Assembly (NCBI GenBank): GCA_008694505.1
Contig: VZDJ01001050.1
Span: forward strand, 186,001 to 250,000
Direction: 5' to 3'
DNA: 64,000 nucleotides
From: Cyanoderma ruficeps
Lineage: Eukaryota > Chordata > Aves > Passeriformes > Timaliidae
Below the pieces are notes generated by a model, which was given only the letters and a program-made list of their open reading frames with translations, did not search any database and was not told where the DNA came from. Shown piece after piece: positions 33,533 to 46,700 of the stretch; position 1 is the stretch's first letter, and each line of letters starts with the position of its first letter. The translations under genes were made by a program, and so were the position numbers.

Positions 33533-36500
33533 GCCTGTAGCATTGCATGAATATCATACAGGAAGAGATTCATTGAGCACCTTGTGCTTTATATTATATA
33601 TTTTCTGAATTATGTGTATAGAAAGCACTTGATGTATTTTGGTAGCCTACTGACTTTTACTGTGAGACACACAGGTAGTCCAATACTCTGATTAACTGCC
33701 TCTATTAATAGCTGTGTTTTCAGAACACACACAACAGGCACTGTGATTTAGCTATGCTTTTTGTCCCACTACAACACTGGCAAAATTGTTTCACGTGCAA
33801 CCATGTGTAAAGATCCAATTCTAACATCTGAAGGGGTATGGGGGTCATGAAATACGAACTATACAGGAGAGAAGTATGACTGAAAGCAGGTCCCATGGTT
33901 ACTTCAAGGCTAGTGACAAAATATCTTGTTTTAAGAGAAATGAAAAAATTTTCTTGTAGCTGCCAAATACCATAAAGAATCATAATTCTAATAATCAAAA
34001 AATCCTACAGTATTTTTCACAGACTTTCTTTGCAAGCATGAAGCAGATAGCCGAAACAACTATATTACTGTTAATCTTGACATGCTGTGTAGAGCATGTA
34101 TATTTCTCTATTTCCCTCCCTGGTATCAGTGTTCAATATTTGCAAATGTTTTTATGTTTCTTAAAAAAAAATAAAGAGAGAATAGATGTCAATAGCACTA
34201 TATTTCCATTACTATGGCTGAGATGTCTTACTAATTTGCTGCCAGACCTGGATATCTGACATTAGTCCAAAACTGCACTACAGTTACTGTAATACTATTT
34301 CATGGATGTTAGAGCATGTGTTGAGGTCAAATACACAAGTTTTCTTGCTTCACATCTACAGCTGATGATAGTCATGCTTGTATTAGATTTTTAAGTCTTC
34401 CAGCACCAATATTAGATGGATGAAAAGGACAATTTTTCAGTTTCACAGTTACAAAGCCCTCCTGAGTTCCAGAAGACAAATTATTTAACTGTGTAATAAA
34501 CTTGGCAATGCAGAGTAAAACATAATTTATAGTATGAGCATGACTAGAAATTGCCTTTACTGTGCATTTTTACTTTACCTTTTTTTTTTTACCCAATACC
34601 ACCTGTTCTACCTAACACCCCTGTGTTGTCAGCTGAAAATGAACACTCCATTCTGAAATTTTCTCTTGAAGCCAAACTCAACCCAGGGATAAAAGTGCTA
34701 ACAAAGATTACACCTATTGAACAATGACATTCTACTCTAATTTCTCATCCTTAATCTATGTTTGTGCTCTCCATGATAATTCAAGGTCAAACTATTCAGA
34801 TATAAATATTAATAGTTCTCTTCATGACAATCTATCATCTGGTTTTATACCTGTCCTCCCCATATGGCAACAGAAGGAACAACAAGGAGGCAGCATACGA
34901 GTAAATTTACATAAGTAAATGTTCTTCTGCCTCCCTTTTTCTACTGTGCTTATATGTGTTTCTATTGCTTTCTCCAGTGTCAGGAAATGCTAGAAATCTA
35001 GAAATCTCCTATTTCCTTCTACTCATCAGTTCTTCCTTCAGGGCTGACTTCAGAAAAAGCAATTCCATGCCGTATATTCAACACAGTGGCATTTGCTCAA
35101 TAGACAACAAAATCATAATATTTAAGAAAAAACAAGATCATATTCTGTTTGCAAAGTGGCAGATAGCTCCAATTTGTCGGTAATAAGTGAAAGCTCATGA
35201 TTTTCATGACAAAGAAGTGAAAGATCTTAATGATACTGAAAGCAAGAAAGATGTATATTTCTCATAGAAATTGCAGTGTTCTGGACAGTGGAGTACAATT
35301 ACTGAAAATCATGTAAATTTAAGATGAAAATATGAAAATAATTACAGAAAATTACAGATATAAGCTGTTTTTCAGTTTCCTTTTAATTTACTGTGTATTC
35401 AACACTACTTGACTTCTTAAAAATTTATTGCAAAGTTCTTGAAGCCTGCTCAGCCATCCGAAACAGCTGAAGAGCTGTTGGAAAGCAAGTCTTTCCCTTG
35501 AGTGCAGGCTCTACAAGATGAGCAAACACTGAACAGATAAAGTGTGGAAAGGAAACTATTTTGATGCTGGCAATTATTAGTGAAGCCTGTGACTCTGTCA
35601 GGAATTCAAATACCACTATGATGGCCAGTAAGTTGTTTAGAACTGCACAAATATGAGGGAAGTATATTGGGCTGTTCTGAAGATTTCTCAGGAAGCGTCC
35701 AGGGGTTAGAAATTAAGAACAGTTGGAAAAGGAGAGAAAACAAAACTTTGGAGGCTCAGGAAAAATGTACGTTCTTCAAAGATACAGCAATATTTTCCAA
35801 AGAGCTTGTTCAGATTGTATTTCCCTTCTAAATTTTCATAATAATTGTAGCCTTAAATTTACTACATACCTACAGGAGCAAGAATTTCCCATTCTCTCTT
35901 CTCCTTCATGCTTTCAGTACAACAGCTAGCCCTTTTCTCAGTTATAAAGGGAATGGTAAAATACAAAATAAGGGAAAGAAGGTGAGCGAAATGAAGTGCT
36001 CGGACAAACGGCCAAGCCATTGGTCTTACACTATAATCTACAGTATAAGAGAAAAATACACAAAAGGAAAAACTGAGTTAAAACATCCTGGATTCCTTCC
36101 TCCACTGATGTTGTGAAAAAATTCTAGCACATTATACTGTATGGTTGGGTTGAGCTTGGCTGTTAAAATATAGAGCTAGGAAGTTTAAAGTTGCCATAAA
36201 ATTTAATGGCAAAGTGAGTCTCATGAATAAAATGCACCATTTATACCATTGTGAATAAGCATAAAACTAAACACATACTCTGTTAATCTCCCCTCTTCTG
36301 TAATAATGGGGGGTACTTTACCAAACAGTGCCTCACAGCATGAGCAAGCAATTATTTCTCATGCAATAAATACCCTTATATAACAAACATAACATAGGTG
36401 TCTAGCCAGAGATTACTGCTTTAGGCTTATAACTAACAACAAAATGAAATTGTAAAAACCCCAAGTTACATTAATTTGTAATTCTTTCCTTTAGTCATTA

Positions 36501-39500
36501 ACTCCACAGTAACTCCTAGTTGCCAGCTTACTGTGATATCTTCATATATAAATCTTACAATTTTTTCTTAATTTCTAAGTTGATATGGGTGTCAGTTCCA
36601 TTTTACAAAACACCTAGCTGAGTACAAACCCATTATTGTCAGCCTTAAGGTTTAAGTACTCCAGCCTCATTTTAGGTTTCTAAGTCTCATAAACAAATTA
36701 CCAGTAAATCAGATATATACTAATGTAGGCTGAATTGCAATTGACAAGGTCTTTTAGAATAGCTTACACCAAAATGAAATTCCTAAATAAAAAAGATGCA
36801 TAGGCTTTTAAAGTTCTTTGTACACAGCTCTAGATCTCTTATTTCACAACCAGTTTGAGATATGAAGCCATAATGGTACTATTTTCAGTTTATTTACACA
36901 AAATAGATTGCTTCACAGAAGGAATAGATCAGAAAATTATTTTATATTGACACTTAGCTGTTACTTGACTCCCAAGTTTCCATAAGGACACCTCTTTAAA
37001 ATATTCTGTGGTAAATTGCCAAAATATTAGAGGCTGTTAACTTCTAAGACTTGTTCTAAGCCTTTTAGTTTCTTAGTTAAGATGACAAAGAGTAGAATAA
37101 CAAGTGTATAAACATGAAGGTGGGAAACACTGTTGACAACCAATTGCACATTCAACTTCGAAGAACAACATAAAAAATTATTTCTTTGAAAATCTGGTTT
37201 AAGAAGATGGCATAAACTGGAGAATATCCTTCCCATATTTTATATATTCTTACTCAGAAAAGAATTGATAATTTCTCATCACCCTAATCAAAAAAGAATT
37301 GCATTTTTCAAATTCTTGAGACCACCAGCTTCTGTTTTCAAGCAGGTTCACATCTCTTCTTCAGCTAGGTGGAAACACAGAGGGTTCCTTGTTAGTACAT
37401 TAGGCATAGATTATATATAGGAGTAGCATAGGTGTATATTCTCTGAAAGCACAGGGCTGAGAAGCCTAACACGGGAATTCTCTTCCCTCTTCATCTGCAT
37501 GCAGCTTTTGGAAAATCACTTTGTCTCAGTATTCACTTTAATGTAAAGTCAACAGCACTTTACAGAGCAGCACAGAGCTCTCACTTGAACAGGACTCTGC
37601 AAAGTGTCAAATCCTTTGTCAATGAATAGTATAAAAATGTCAGTGAAGAAAACTTTTATAAAGCATTTGGGCAAATTGCTATACCAGGAATATGCAGAAG
37701 TAGTTCAAAAAATCCCAGCAAGAATGTATCTGACTGGACATTACAATTATTTGAATCAAAACACATAAAAGGACTGTAAACTCAAGTTAACATCTGAAAT
37801 CCAATAAAACACAACCAAACAGCCCCAAATCTAGCTTATTTTGACTTATGATTTGCATTTTCTAATGAGAACATTGTGTTCTTCTTTAAAAGACCTTAGA
37901 AATAACTTCATAAACTTCAAAAGGAAAATCTAAATCCCTCATCCAACCTGATTTAGTACAGACATTAATGGTACTAACAAATGTAGGGATTTTAAGAAGG
38001 CCTCATAGCGAGCAGTTGACAGAGACAGATGGCTCTGCATGCATGTTTATAAATAAACAGCATAATGAAAACAAACAAAAATATGTTTTTTGAGATGCTT
38101 TTTTTTTTGTGATCCTAGCTTTACAGCAGTGTTGATTTATCACAACTACTCACTGTTGTTAATTTCTGAATTCATGCAGAATGCTGTGGAGAGGTTTATC
38201 AAGACAGTTTTAAAAATTTACTTTCTTTACTTCTTTCTTGCCATTGAGTCACTATTAGGAAATAAATATTTCCAAATGAAATTAGATGCACATGCAGAAC
38301 CCTGCATAATAATTGAAAGCAAGCAGCTCTTGAAATGACACCACTTTCCCTAAATGACAAAATTATTTTAATTAGAATTTTCCCTAGTTAACAAACAGCA
38401 AATTCTCTGCTTTAAAATTTTAAGAAGTTTCTATTGCTTTCCATATTCACAGCTCAGCAGGAACTGAGTTTGGTAGTTCACAGAGTAAGTGTACATTTTA
38501 CATAGCTTTATATAATCAAAGTTACTGGCAAGAAAATGTTTTGATGCCTTTTAACCTATCTCTCAGTTAACTTTGCAACTACCAAGGGAATAAATTTATG
38601 CTCCCTCTGAATTTCTGGTGGTAAGAGTTTGGTAATTCACTGAAAGTCTTTGGGTAAAGGCAGAAAAGCATACAGCATTGCTGGCATACTATCTGGATTC
38701 TGCCCAACATCTATGCAACACATCTCCCCACATTTGGTGTGCTTTGCATCTACTTTTGTTCCAATAAAAAAGTCAAAGCAAGCAATTTAAACTCAGTTGG
38801 TTTATCAAATGCATAGCTATTACAAAGCATTATTGACAAGAGAATATAAAGAGAATTGTGAAATCTTCAGAATGCTGTTTTCTTTCACATTTCTCATGTG
38901 GAGAAATCCCATCATCAGTCTGCAAATATACTTTTTCTGAGATTATGAGGGGCAGAATATCTCATAAAAAACTAAACTAAATGATGCAATTTCTATTTTC
39001 ATGCAGCATATCCTATTATCTAAGAAATGGTTTATTGAACTAATCTCTTTCTTTAGTGCTTAAAACGTCTTTCAAAATTTATCTGCCTAATTACACCAAT
39101 TTGCCTTTCAATACTCTTCTATTAATTTGAAACAGGTATTTTATCTGTCTTTAAATGACAATATCCCTCAATTACATTGTTCCCTAGAATAATGTTAAGA
39201 CACTAATAATCTCAGGATAATAGTGTTTATAGGCTTTCATTTTTTTCAGTTTTGCAAAGTCTGTTTAAAAGATCTTTAGAGAGCATCTTCCACTTAGATA
39301 GAACTTCAAATTTTCTTCTTGTGGTAGGTAATGACTGATCTACTCCCAGATAAATGTGCAAAAAAGCAGCCCCTATGCACATGAATACAAATGGGTATTA
39401 TATTTAATTATAAAATAAAACCAAATTTATTGAATTCTTCATTATTGAATATAAAATGGAGGGCCAAAGAATAAATGTGTTGATAAATTACTCTCTTTTC

Positions 39501-42292
39501 AATAAACAAATGCAGCTCCACGGAGTGCAAGGCAAACTTCCTACTAACAGAAAGGCCTTTGTGCAACAATCTGACTCATACTTAGCAAAGAATTGACGTT
39601 AAAGTTTTTCTAAAATATTGAACAAATTTGCAGGACCACAGTGAGATACAATAGACATGTATTTATTCTCTGAAGAGAGAGAAATTTAACTTTCTAGTCC
39701 AAACATATTATTTCTAGTGTGTATCTAAAACCACATCTGTGCAATATCATAAAAATTATTATTTCTCCTTGTTATACATAGATGGAAAAAGTAACCATTT
39801 CACTGTGATGCTATAGTAGTGTAGCATATACAATGGTTCAAGTCTAAAAGAAAGCAACAATGTTTGAGAAACATCAGTATAGTTCTTCAAATACTGATCT
39901 TGGGATGTGCAACATTTAGTTTCTTTAACAAACTTCACATAAAATTTCTCCTTGTTCAAAAAAAAAAAAAAAAGTTGACTGCGCATGAAATTTAAGAATT
40001 AGTATTATCTCAATAACTTCAACTGATGATATAATTTCTCTGTTGAGAAATCTTCCTCCGATATTTTGTGGGGTTTGGAGATCAGTTACAGAAACTGTCC
40101 TGGCTGGCAGAAATTTTCTGCAAAAAACCTGGAAATTCTATTCAATCTTGCTGCATTATTTTAAAATTATTCCACACTTATTAAAAATCCAGTTTCCATT
40201 TTTAAGATAAATTTTCCAGAGTTTCTTGGTACTACTGTGAAAGGAATAGAAACACAGATGAACAGTCCAAACTCCTATTTCTGCTGTATCAAACTACTTA
40301 GCTTCTCTCACTATTGGACAAGACCTAACCATGGTTTCTCTTGCACTAATTTAATATCACTTTTTTTGACAGTTTGCTTCATAGTACATCCCACATGCAC
40401 AAAGTCACACTCACACCTTATTTCTGTACACTGATTCTTACTTCAGGATACATTTTCAGTAGGAGGTACATTTTATTTTTTGTTCTTTATGAAGATCTGC
40501 TCACTGATAGAATAATTTTGTTATTACTACTTATTAACTTAAGAATTTTAAGTACTCTTAACTATTCCATTACAGTATTTTAAATAAAAATATCTGTTTA
40601 GAGGAAGAGAAAATGCCTCAGGTTTTAGTTTTTATATATGTGCTTCAAAAATTTGTCCACTGTGGAAATAAATTCATCAAATGAGTGAAAATGAAATCTT
40701 GACAAACAGATCAGGTAACTGGCAAAATTAAGTGAATGTCATCTCTACAGGCACAGACGCTAAACACCTTGGTGTTTTTTAAAAAGGAATTGAAATGGTG
40801 CCACATTTTTTCTTCTTTAAATTAAAATTGCTCTGTAATCCTAGATGATCCTCTGTCCCCTCTTACTCTTCCCTTACCTTGCTTACTCCTCCATTATTCC
40901 CTCCTGAAAAAAGCCTGAGGACCTCAGGGACTCAAACCACACAGACTTACATTATAGAGTATTTATTAAAAAGTCAAAATGTTCCTTGGAGGAAGATTCC
41001 AGTCTTTTTCTGTGCTAAGTTAGTGCTAAGGAGTCTTATAATTTTCTGCACTGAAGTCCAGGAGTTGTGGAAAGTGTCTCCACTCTAAATGGGGTGACTT
41101 CAGTATTTGTAATGTTGATTCAGGTGACAGGTAGTAGAGACTCGAATTCTTTGAATTCCCCTGTTTCAAAAGAATAAAGAAAACTTGGGGCTTTTTTCAG
41201 TTTCTTAAAAGTATGCTTAAAAGTATAAGCTCTTGTTTTTAGGAATGGGATATACAAATTGACTGTTTTGGAGTTTCTCCTAGCAGTCTGTCATGAATGC
41301 AGGATTGAAGACATACCTTTTAGTCATTGTATGTGCTTGGCAGTAGATATTCCAAATATGTTAATTTTAAGCCTTCAGCCTGGGGAGATGCCTGATAAAG
41401 TCATATTTCTGGACCCCAGATCTTTCTTGTATGGGAAAGCCAGTGTGGCTTTGCAAATTAAGGTTCTACTAAAGGCAGGAGAATCCCATGTCCTTTGTTG
41501 TATTTAGTTTGTAGTCTCTCTCTGTCTTATATCTGCAGAATGGTGTCACATAAGCTGAGACAAAAATGCTTTAAATTCATAGTGATGAATATTCAGATAG
41601 TTCAATTTAAGTGTTAGTGTTCAGGGTCCTCCACAATACCCTAACATCCTCTAAAGACATCCTCTAAAAAAGAACCAAGTTGATATGCAGTGCAAGAAAA
41701 GATTGTTGGATGCTTCACATATCAGAAAGCAGAGCTGAGGAGACTAGCAACACAATTCTGATTTTCCATCACGAGAATGTCATTTGAAATAGAAATATAT
41801 TTATTCCTCTGAACTTCTGTTGTTTGCTTATTAAAAAGCCTTTGTCTTTTCTTGTTTTGGAGCCCTGGGATATCACAGTTCTTCTGCTGTAACTTTCACC
41901 AACACACCATCCTGTAGGCACCTTGAAACTGCAGAAACAAAGCTACCACAGACATGTGCTCTGCTCTGTACCATTCATAGAAATGGGAGAGTAAATAGTT
42001 CTATGTAACTAATTAAGGATATGCAGGCCTTGCCAGAATGGTATTTTGGTTTTTAATGATCATGTAATATTTTAATGCTTGCTCTACCATGATTTCTACC
42101 ATAACTCTATGCAGTAATAATCCCTAACGTTGCATACACAGAAAAATAAGACCCATTACTGCTCATTATATAACTGAAAGATTTAATATTTCATGCTGCA
42201 ATACAGGATCAGTCTGAGTAAAAGCCACCAACGGCATTTTATATCCCTCAGTTTTTTGGTGTAATGAATGGAATATATCAGTATTGTCAACA
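33533..42292. other. Long unique AT-rich stretch, no gene recognised
   Basis: About 8.8 kb without a recognisable gene or transposon. Short homopolymers occur (T run near 34580, A run at 39959-39974). Open frames are at most 92 codons. Those at 35425-35616 (minus) and 41259-41507 (plus) were inspected, and neither resembles a known protein or has a clear exon context. Confidence 0.55.
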
Positions 42293-43765
42293 AATCATGG
42301 AATCACAGAATCAGACAGTGGCTGAAAATTTCCATAATCTCAGGAGGTCATCTCATCCACTTCTGCTCAAGCAGGGTCAGCTGCAGCAGGTTGGTTAGGG
42401 TCATGACCACCTTGTTTCAGTATCTCCAAGGAGAGAGACTCCAACACCTCTCTGGGCAACCTGTCCCAGTGTTTGATCACATTCACAGTGGAAATGTTTG
42501 GGTTTGACTTTCCCCCCTTTTGTTTAAATGAAATGTCCAGTTTTTCAAATTTCCAGTCTTTCCATTTGTGCCCATTGCCTGCTGTTCTGAAGCTGGGCAC
42601 CACTGACAAAAACCTGCCCTTCTCTTATTTTCATACTCATCCCCTCACATGATATTAAAAAAATGGTGAAATCCCTCTGAGCCTCCGCTAGGTTAAAAAT
42701 TCTGTCTGTTGCAGCCCAGGAGACTGTTTGAATTCTTTGTCACAAGGCCACAAGACTGGTTATGGTCAACACAGTGTCCACCTGGATCCCTGACATATTG
42801 TTCTCTAGTTGACCAGCACCAGACTGTGCTGTTGCATGGGCTTATTCCTTGACAGGACAAAATCCTCCCACTTACCTTTTGATGAACTTCTAGAAGTTAC
42901 TCTTGCCCATTTTTCTATGCTAGGATTCTCTGGATGACAGCAAGACCCTCTGTCTTATCAAACACTTCTCCTAATTCTATATCACCTGGAAAGTTGCTGA
43001 GAATGCTCTCTGGCCCATCATCCATGTCATTTAGGAAGATGTTGAATACTGTTGGCACCAGTATCCACACCTGGGGCACTACGCTGCATACTGACCTTCA
43101 ATTGGACCTGGAGGTACTGATCACAACCCTATGAGCTCAGTGGCTCAACCTGCTCTCAGTACATCTCTGATCAATTATCTAGGATACTTTCAATCAGCTT
43201 GTAAATGAGAGACAGTGTGAAAAATCTTACTAAGTTTGACCTAACAGAATCTTTTGTTCTCCATTTGTCAATTGAATCAGCTGGTTTCCTGTAGAATGCT
43301 ATCGTATCATCCAGCTTGACTCCCCCCCATATAAATCTGTGTCTACTCCCAGCCATTTTCTAATCCTTCCTGTTTTAGGAAATCAGTTCCAAGATTATGT
43401 GCTCCATTATTTTCATTGGCCTGCTTCTAAGTTTCTAAATCATACATTTTGTCTTTCTTCAAGCTGCGAATGGCATTCACTATCTTTGTTGCTATGACCA
43501 CGCATGGTTTACTGAGAGTAGCCTCACGGGGATGTGAGCCAGCTTTCTCAGCACTTGTGCATCCCATCAGGGCAAGGGAACCTGTTTGTGTCCAGTTTGT
43601 TTAAATGCTTCCTAACCTGAACTGCCTCCAGTGAGTGAAAATATTCCTTGCCCTGAAATTTCATGGGCTCTCAGGGCCTGGGGGATTTGTGTAGGCTGAG
43701 GTAAGATCGATCTTTAGGAAAGAACATTAAGGCATTGAATACCTTGACCTCTTCAGGGAGAAGTT
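42293..43765 (-). mobile_element. CR1 LINE, about 1.5 kb, ORF2 reverse transcriptase to 3' end
   Basis: The longest CR1 lying fully inside the window. The left edge has three terminal units in reverse complement (AATCATGG, AATCACAG, AATCAGAC). The minus strand then reads back through the ORF2 C terminus (VIKHWDRLPREVLESLSLEI at 42367-42609), the reverse-transcriptase region (VFNIF-like, DMDDGPE-like and the switch to FDTV-like sequence near 43215) and an earlier segment at 43500-43765 matching the linker before the reverse transcriptase. Many stops and indels show it is dead. The YADD-equivalent catalytic motif is not intact in what I could read, and the right edge is approximate. Confidence 0.88.
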
Positions 43766-46700
43766 TCAGTTCAAGAAGGGGCACATTTTTTTAATCCACA
43801 TTTACAATTTGAATACTTATTTTTGGTGCTAACTCCTTAAATACTTTGCTAGATTACTTTGACAAAATCCTGGGGAAGACATAGCTATAGCTTTTAAAAC
43901 TCCATTAATTTTCTTGGTTTCCAAAGACACGAAGTAGAATCCAGAAGAGACATAAGTCTAAGAAATGTCTCTGCAACTTGCACAGAAGTTCCCTGAGTCA
44001 CATATAGCATGTGAAAATAGAATGAGGTAAATATATGGTTGGATTTAGCAATAAAAGACTAAGGAAAAGATGAAATTATCTCAGTGGAGTTTCCTAATTT
44101 GGTTTGTGGTAAAAAATGAGCTTATTTCAATTTCTGGGAAAGGTTTTAATGGCCTGAGTTTTGAAAGAAGCCCAACTCAAGTTTTCAAAGCCTTGTCTAT
44201 AACCTTACTCATTGAGATGGTGTTTATACAGCTTATTACCATTTGAAGCTGATTGGCTCTACACTGAAATATGTTTGTTCAGTAATTTTGCACTCTTAAA
44301 GTATAACAACACTTTACAGAAATTTTCTATCAGCAACTATAATATAATAACAATTTTAATCACAACTCCTAATTTTGAAACTGGCTACCACTATAATTAA
44401 TTAATGCCAGCATACTCACGGTTCTACATGTCATGCCCTGTTCCATCATGGAATGTTTGCCTTTACTCATACCCACTAGATTTGAACAAGCTAACACATT
44501 GTTGGGAAAACAGCCAGCCCTTATCCTCATAGTATGCTATGATATTATTTAGCTTCTTTCATTTGACTACCATTTCTTACATAGAATGGGCAGCTAGATG
44601 ATCCTGTTTTACATATATTTTCCCAATAAATCAAATGTTATACAGTCCTCATGAACTTACTGTCCTACATATTAAAGTGCATCAAGGTGAAAATTCCAGA
44701 GGACAAATTGAACACATAATAGTCTGTAAAGATAATACATCCCTAGACTCTCTCCTAATATAGTCAATGAACACTGCAGTCATTCACCCTGATAACTGCA
44801 GAAATCTTGTCTCAGAGAAGACTATGTTGCCTTTTTCTCTCTGCTTCTGCTCAGGCCACTCTCTCAAACAAAGGAAAAATGAATTTCCAATGGTGCCAAG
44901 ACATGAATAGAGGTATTGTTCTCACAGAGGCCTGAATACCTCTGAAATATATAAGAGAATTAGCTTGTCATTTTTTCTGCTTCCTTCATAAAGTGTTTTG
45001 AAATGACTAATACATTACCAAGAAGCGGCCTCTTACATCTCATGCAGACAAATTCCCTAGGGCTCCCATTATGTCGGCAACCTAAAATGATCAGTTAACA
45101 GAGCACGTTAGAATCAGCGAGGATGTGAATAAAGCCCTGAGAGAAGAGAAAGCAGAGTTCTGTGGCTTGCTTCCCTCCTCTTTTAGTAGCTTGTCAAACA
45201 CAATTATGCTCCTGTCATCTGCACCTACAAGACAGGATTTTGGTTATGATATCTTGTCTGGCATGTAGCCACTGCTGACAGGCCCCTGTGACCCTATTCC
45301 AAGCGATCTGACTCTGCAGATGACAGGACCCTGGCCTAGATGCAAGAATGAGCCTTGCTAGGTAAGAAAAGACTTTACCAAGGAAAGAAGATAAAATGTT
45401 GGAGAAAGAGGATAAAATGTTGCAGGTCACTGTGTGTCCTGACTGTTTTTTGACTTTGCACATTGCACACGAACTGCCTAGAAGACTGCTGCTCAAAGGG
45501 CATGTCTCAAGGCACCAGGATGGATAAGCTTGTGCTAACTACACTCTCCTACCCAGGTAAGCAGCTCTGTGAAACACATGCAGGATGTCAGGACACTGAT
45601 TGGCCTGCCCAGGAGCATGAGTGGATCATAACACCAAAGCTGCAAACTTTGTTTCCAAGGCAGGGTGAAAGAAAAGATACTACATTAACAAGGAGCTGCC
45701 ATTATTCAAAGAAAATTGTCCATCCATCTCTCAGTCTTCCTCACCTTTAAGGCAGAAAAAAAGAAGAATGAAAAAATTCACTAAAATTTTGAAGTGCCCT
45801 CTGAAAAAGAAAAAAGTAGATTATTACATCTACACTGACACAATGCTATCTATGTAATACTGTTTCCCCAATGCACTGCTATAATTGCCACTGATTTTTT
45901 AATTAAACAAAACACTCATTCAGATGTGCTAGAGAACCCCAATGCCTTGAGAAAATTATTTTCCACCTTGAACATTTGTTTTTAGGGTTGGAGGGCAAAT
46001 TTGGCTTTTTAGCAGAAACCTCTTTGGGATTAAAGAGATTGAGATTTAGCAAGTGATTCACTTAGGCATGGATAAACCTTGATGTTAAAATCTCCCTATG
46101 TGCCTCTTGCTTTCACTGATGGCATGTGCATTTCTTGTAAGATGCTGCAATACGGGAGGATGAGTTTTATTAACTCACTTTACAAACCTAAGCATTTGAG
46201 ACCTCTAAGGATCAACAACAGTGAAGAGCTGCCTTCCAGAAGATGCACTTGAAACTTTTTTCAGTGATGTGTTCAGTTTACAACATACCAAAAACTAAGT
46301 CCTATAGGAATCTTTCAGACCTAGAATTACCCCCAAGGTGATGAAAACATGCCTAATGGAAGGCTTGCATGAGAGCTACACTCAAACTTCTTACAGCTCA
46401 TCTGAGGAAAACATGCATCTGAGACTGAGAAACAGCTGTGACATCAGATATCATGAATTCACAGTGGATGAGAACAGAAGCACGTTCTGAGCTAATGTTT
46501 CTAGTTCATCAGAGTTAGATAGCTCTCCCTAGAGAAGCTATTGACAATAACTCATGGCAATTACTCAACCACATAAAGTAGAGGGTCAGATTTTCTTTGG
46601 CAGGTTCCTTATGCAAGAGTATAACATACCAATAATAAATATTAGAGAGAAGCACATGATGGCAGTGCACAATTGGAAAAGTCCACAAGAACTCCCAAAT

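Noticed and set aside
35425..35616. Minus-strand 63-codon frame that looked like a possible exon
   Set aside because: No recognisable protein family and no exon context to support it.
41259..41507. 82-codon + strand frame with a protein-like composition
   Set aside because: No homology recognised and no supporting exon structure.
41800..41950. LTR-like R/U5 pattern (ATTAAA followed by a T-rich stretch and GGAGCCCTGGGATATCACAG)
   Set aside because: I could not find TG/CA ends with a matching target-site duplication or an upstream TATA box at the right spacing.
45215..45496. Minus-strand 93-codon frame near a short GATAAAATGTTG duplication
   Set aside because: Only two copies of a 12-bp unit about 20 bp apart; no protein similarity or element boundaries.
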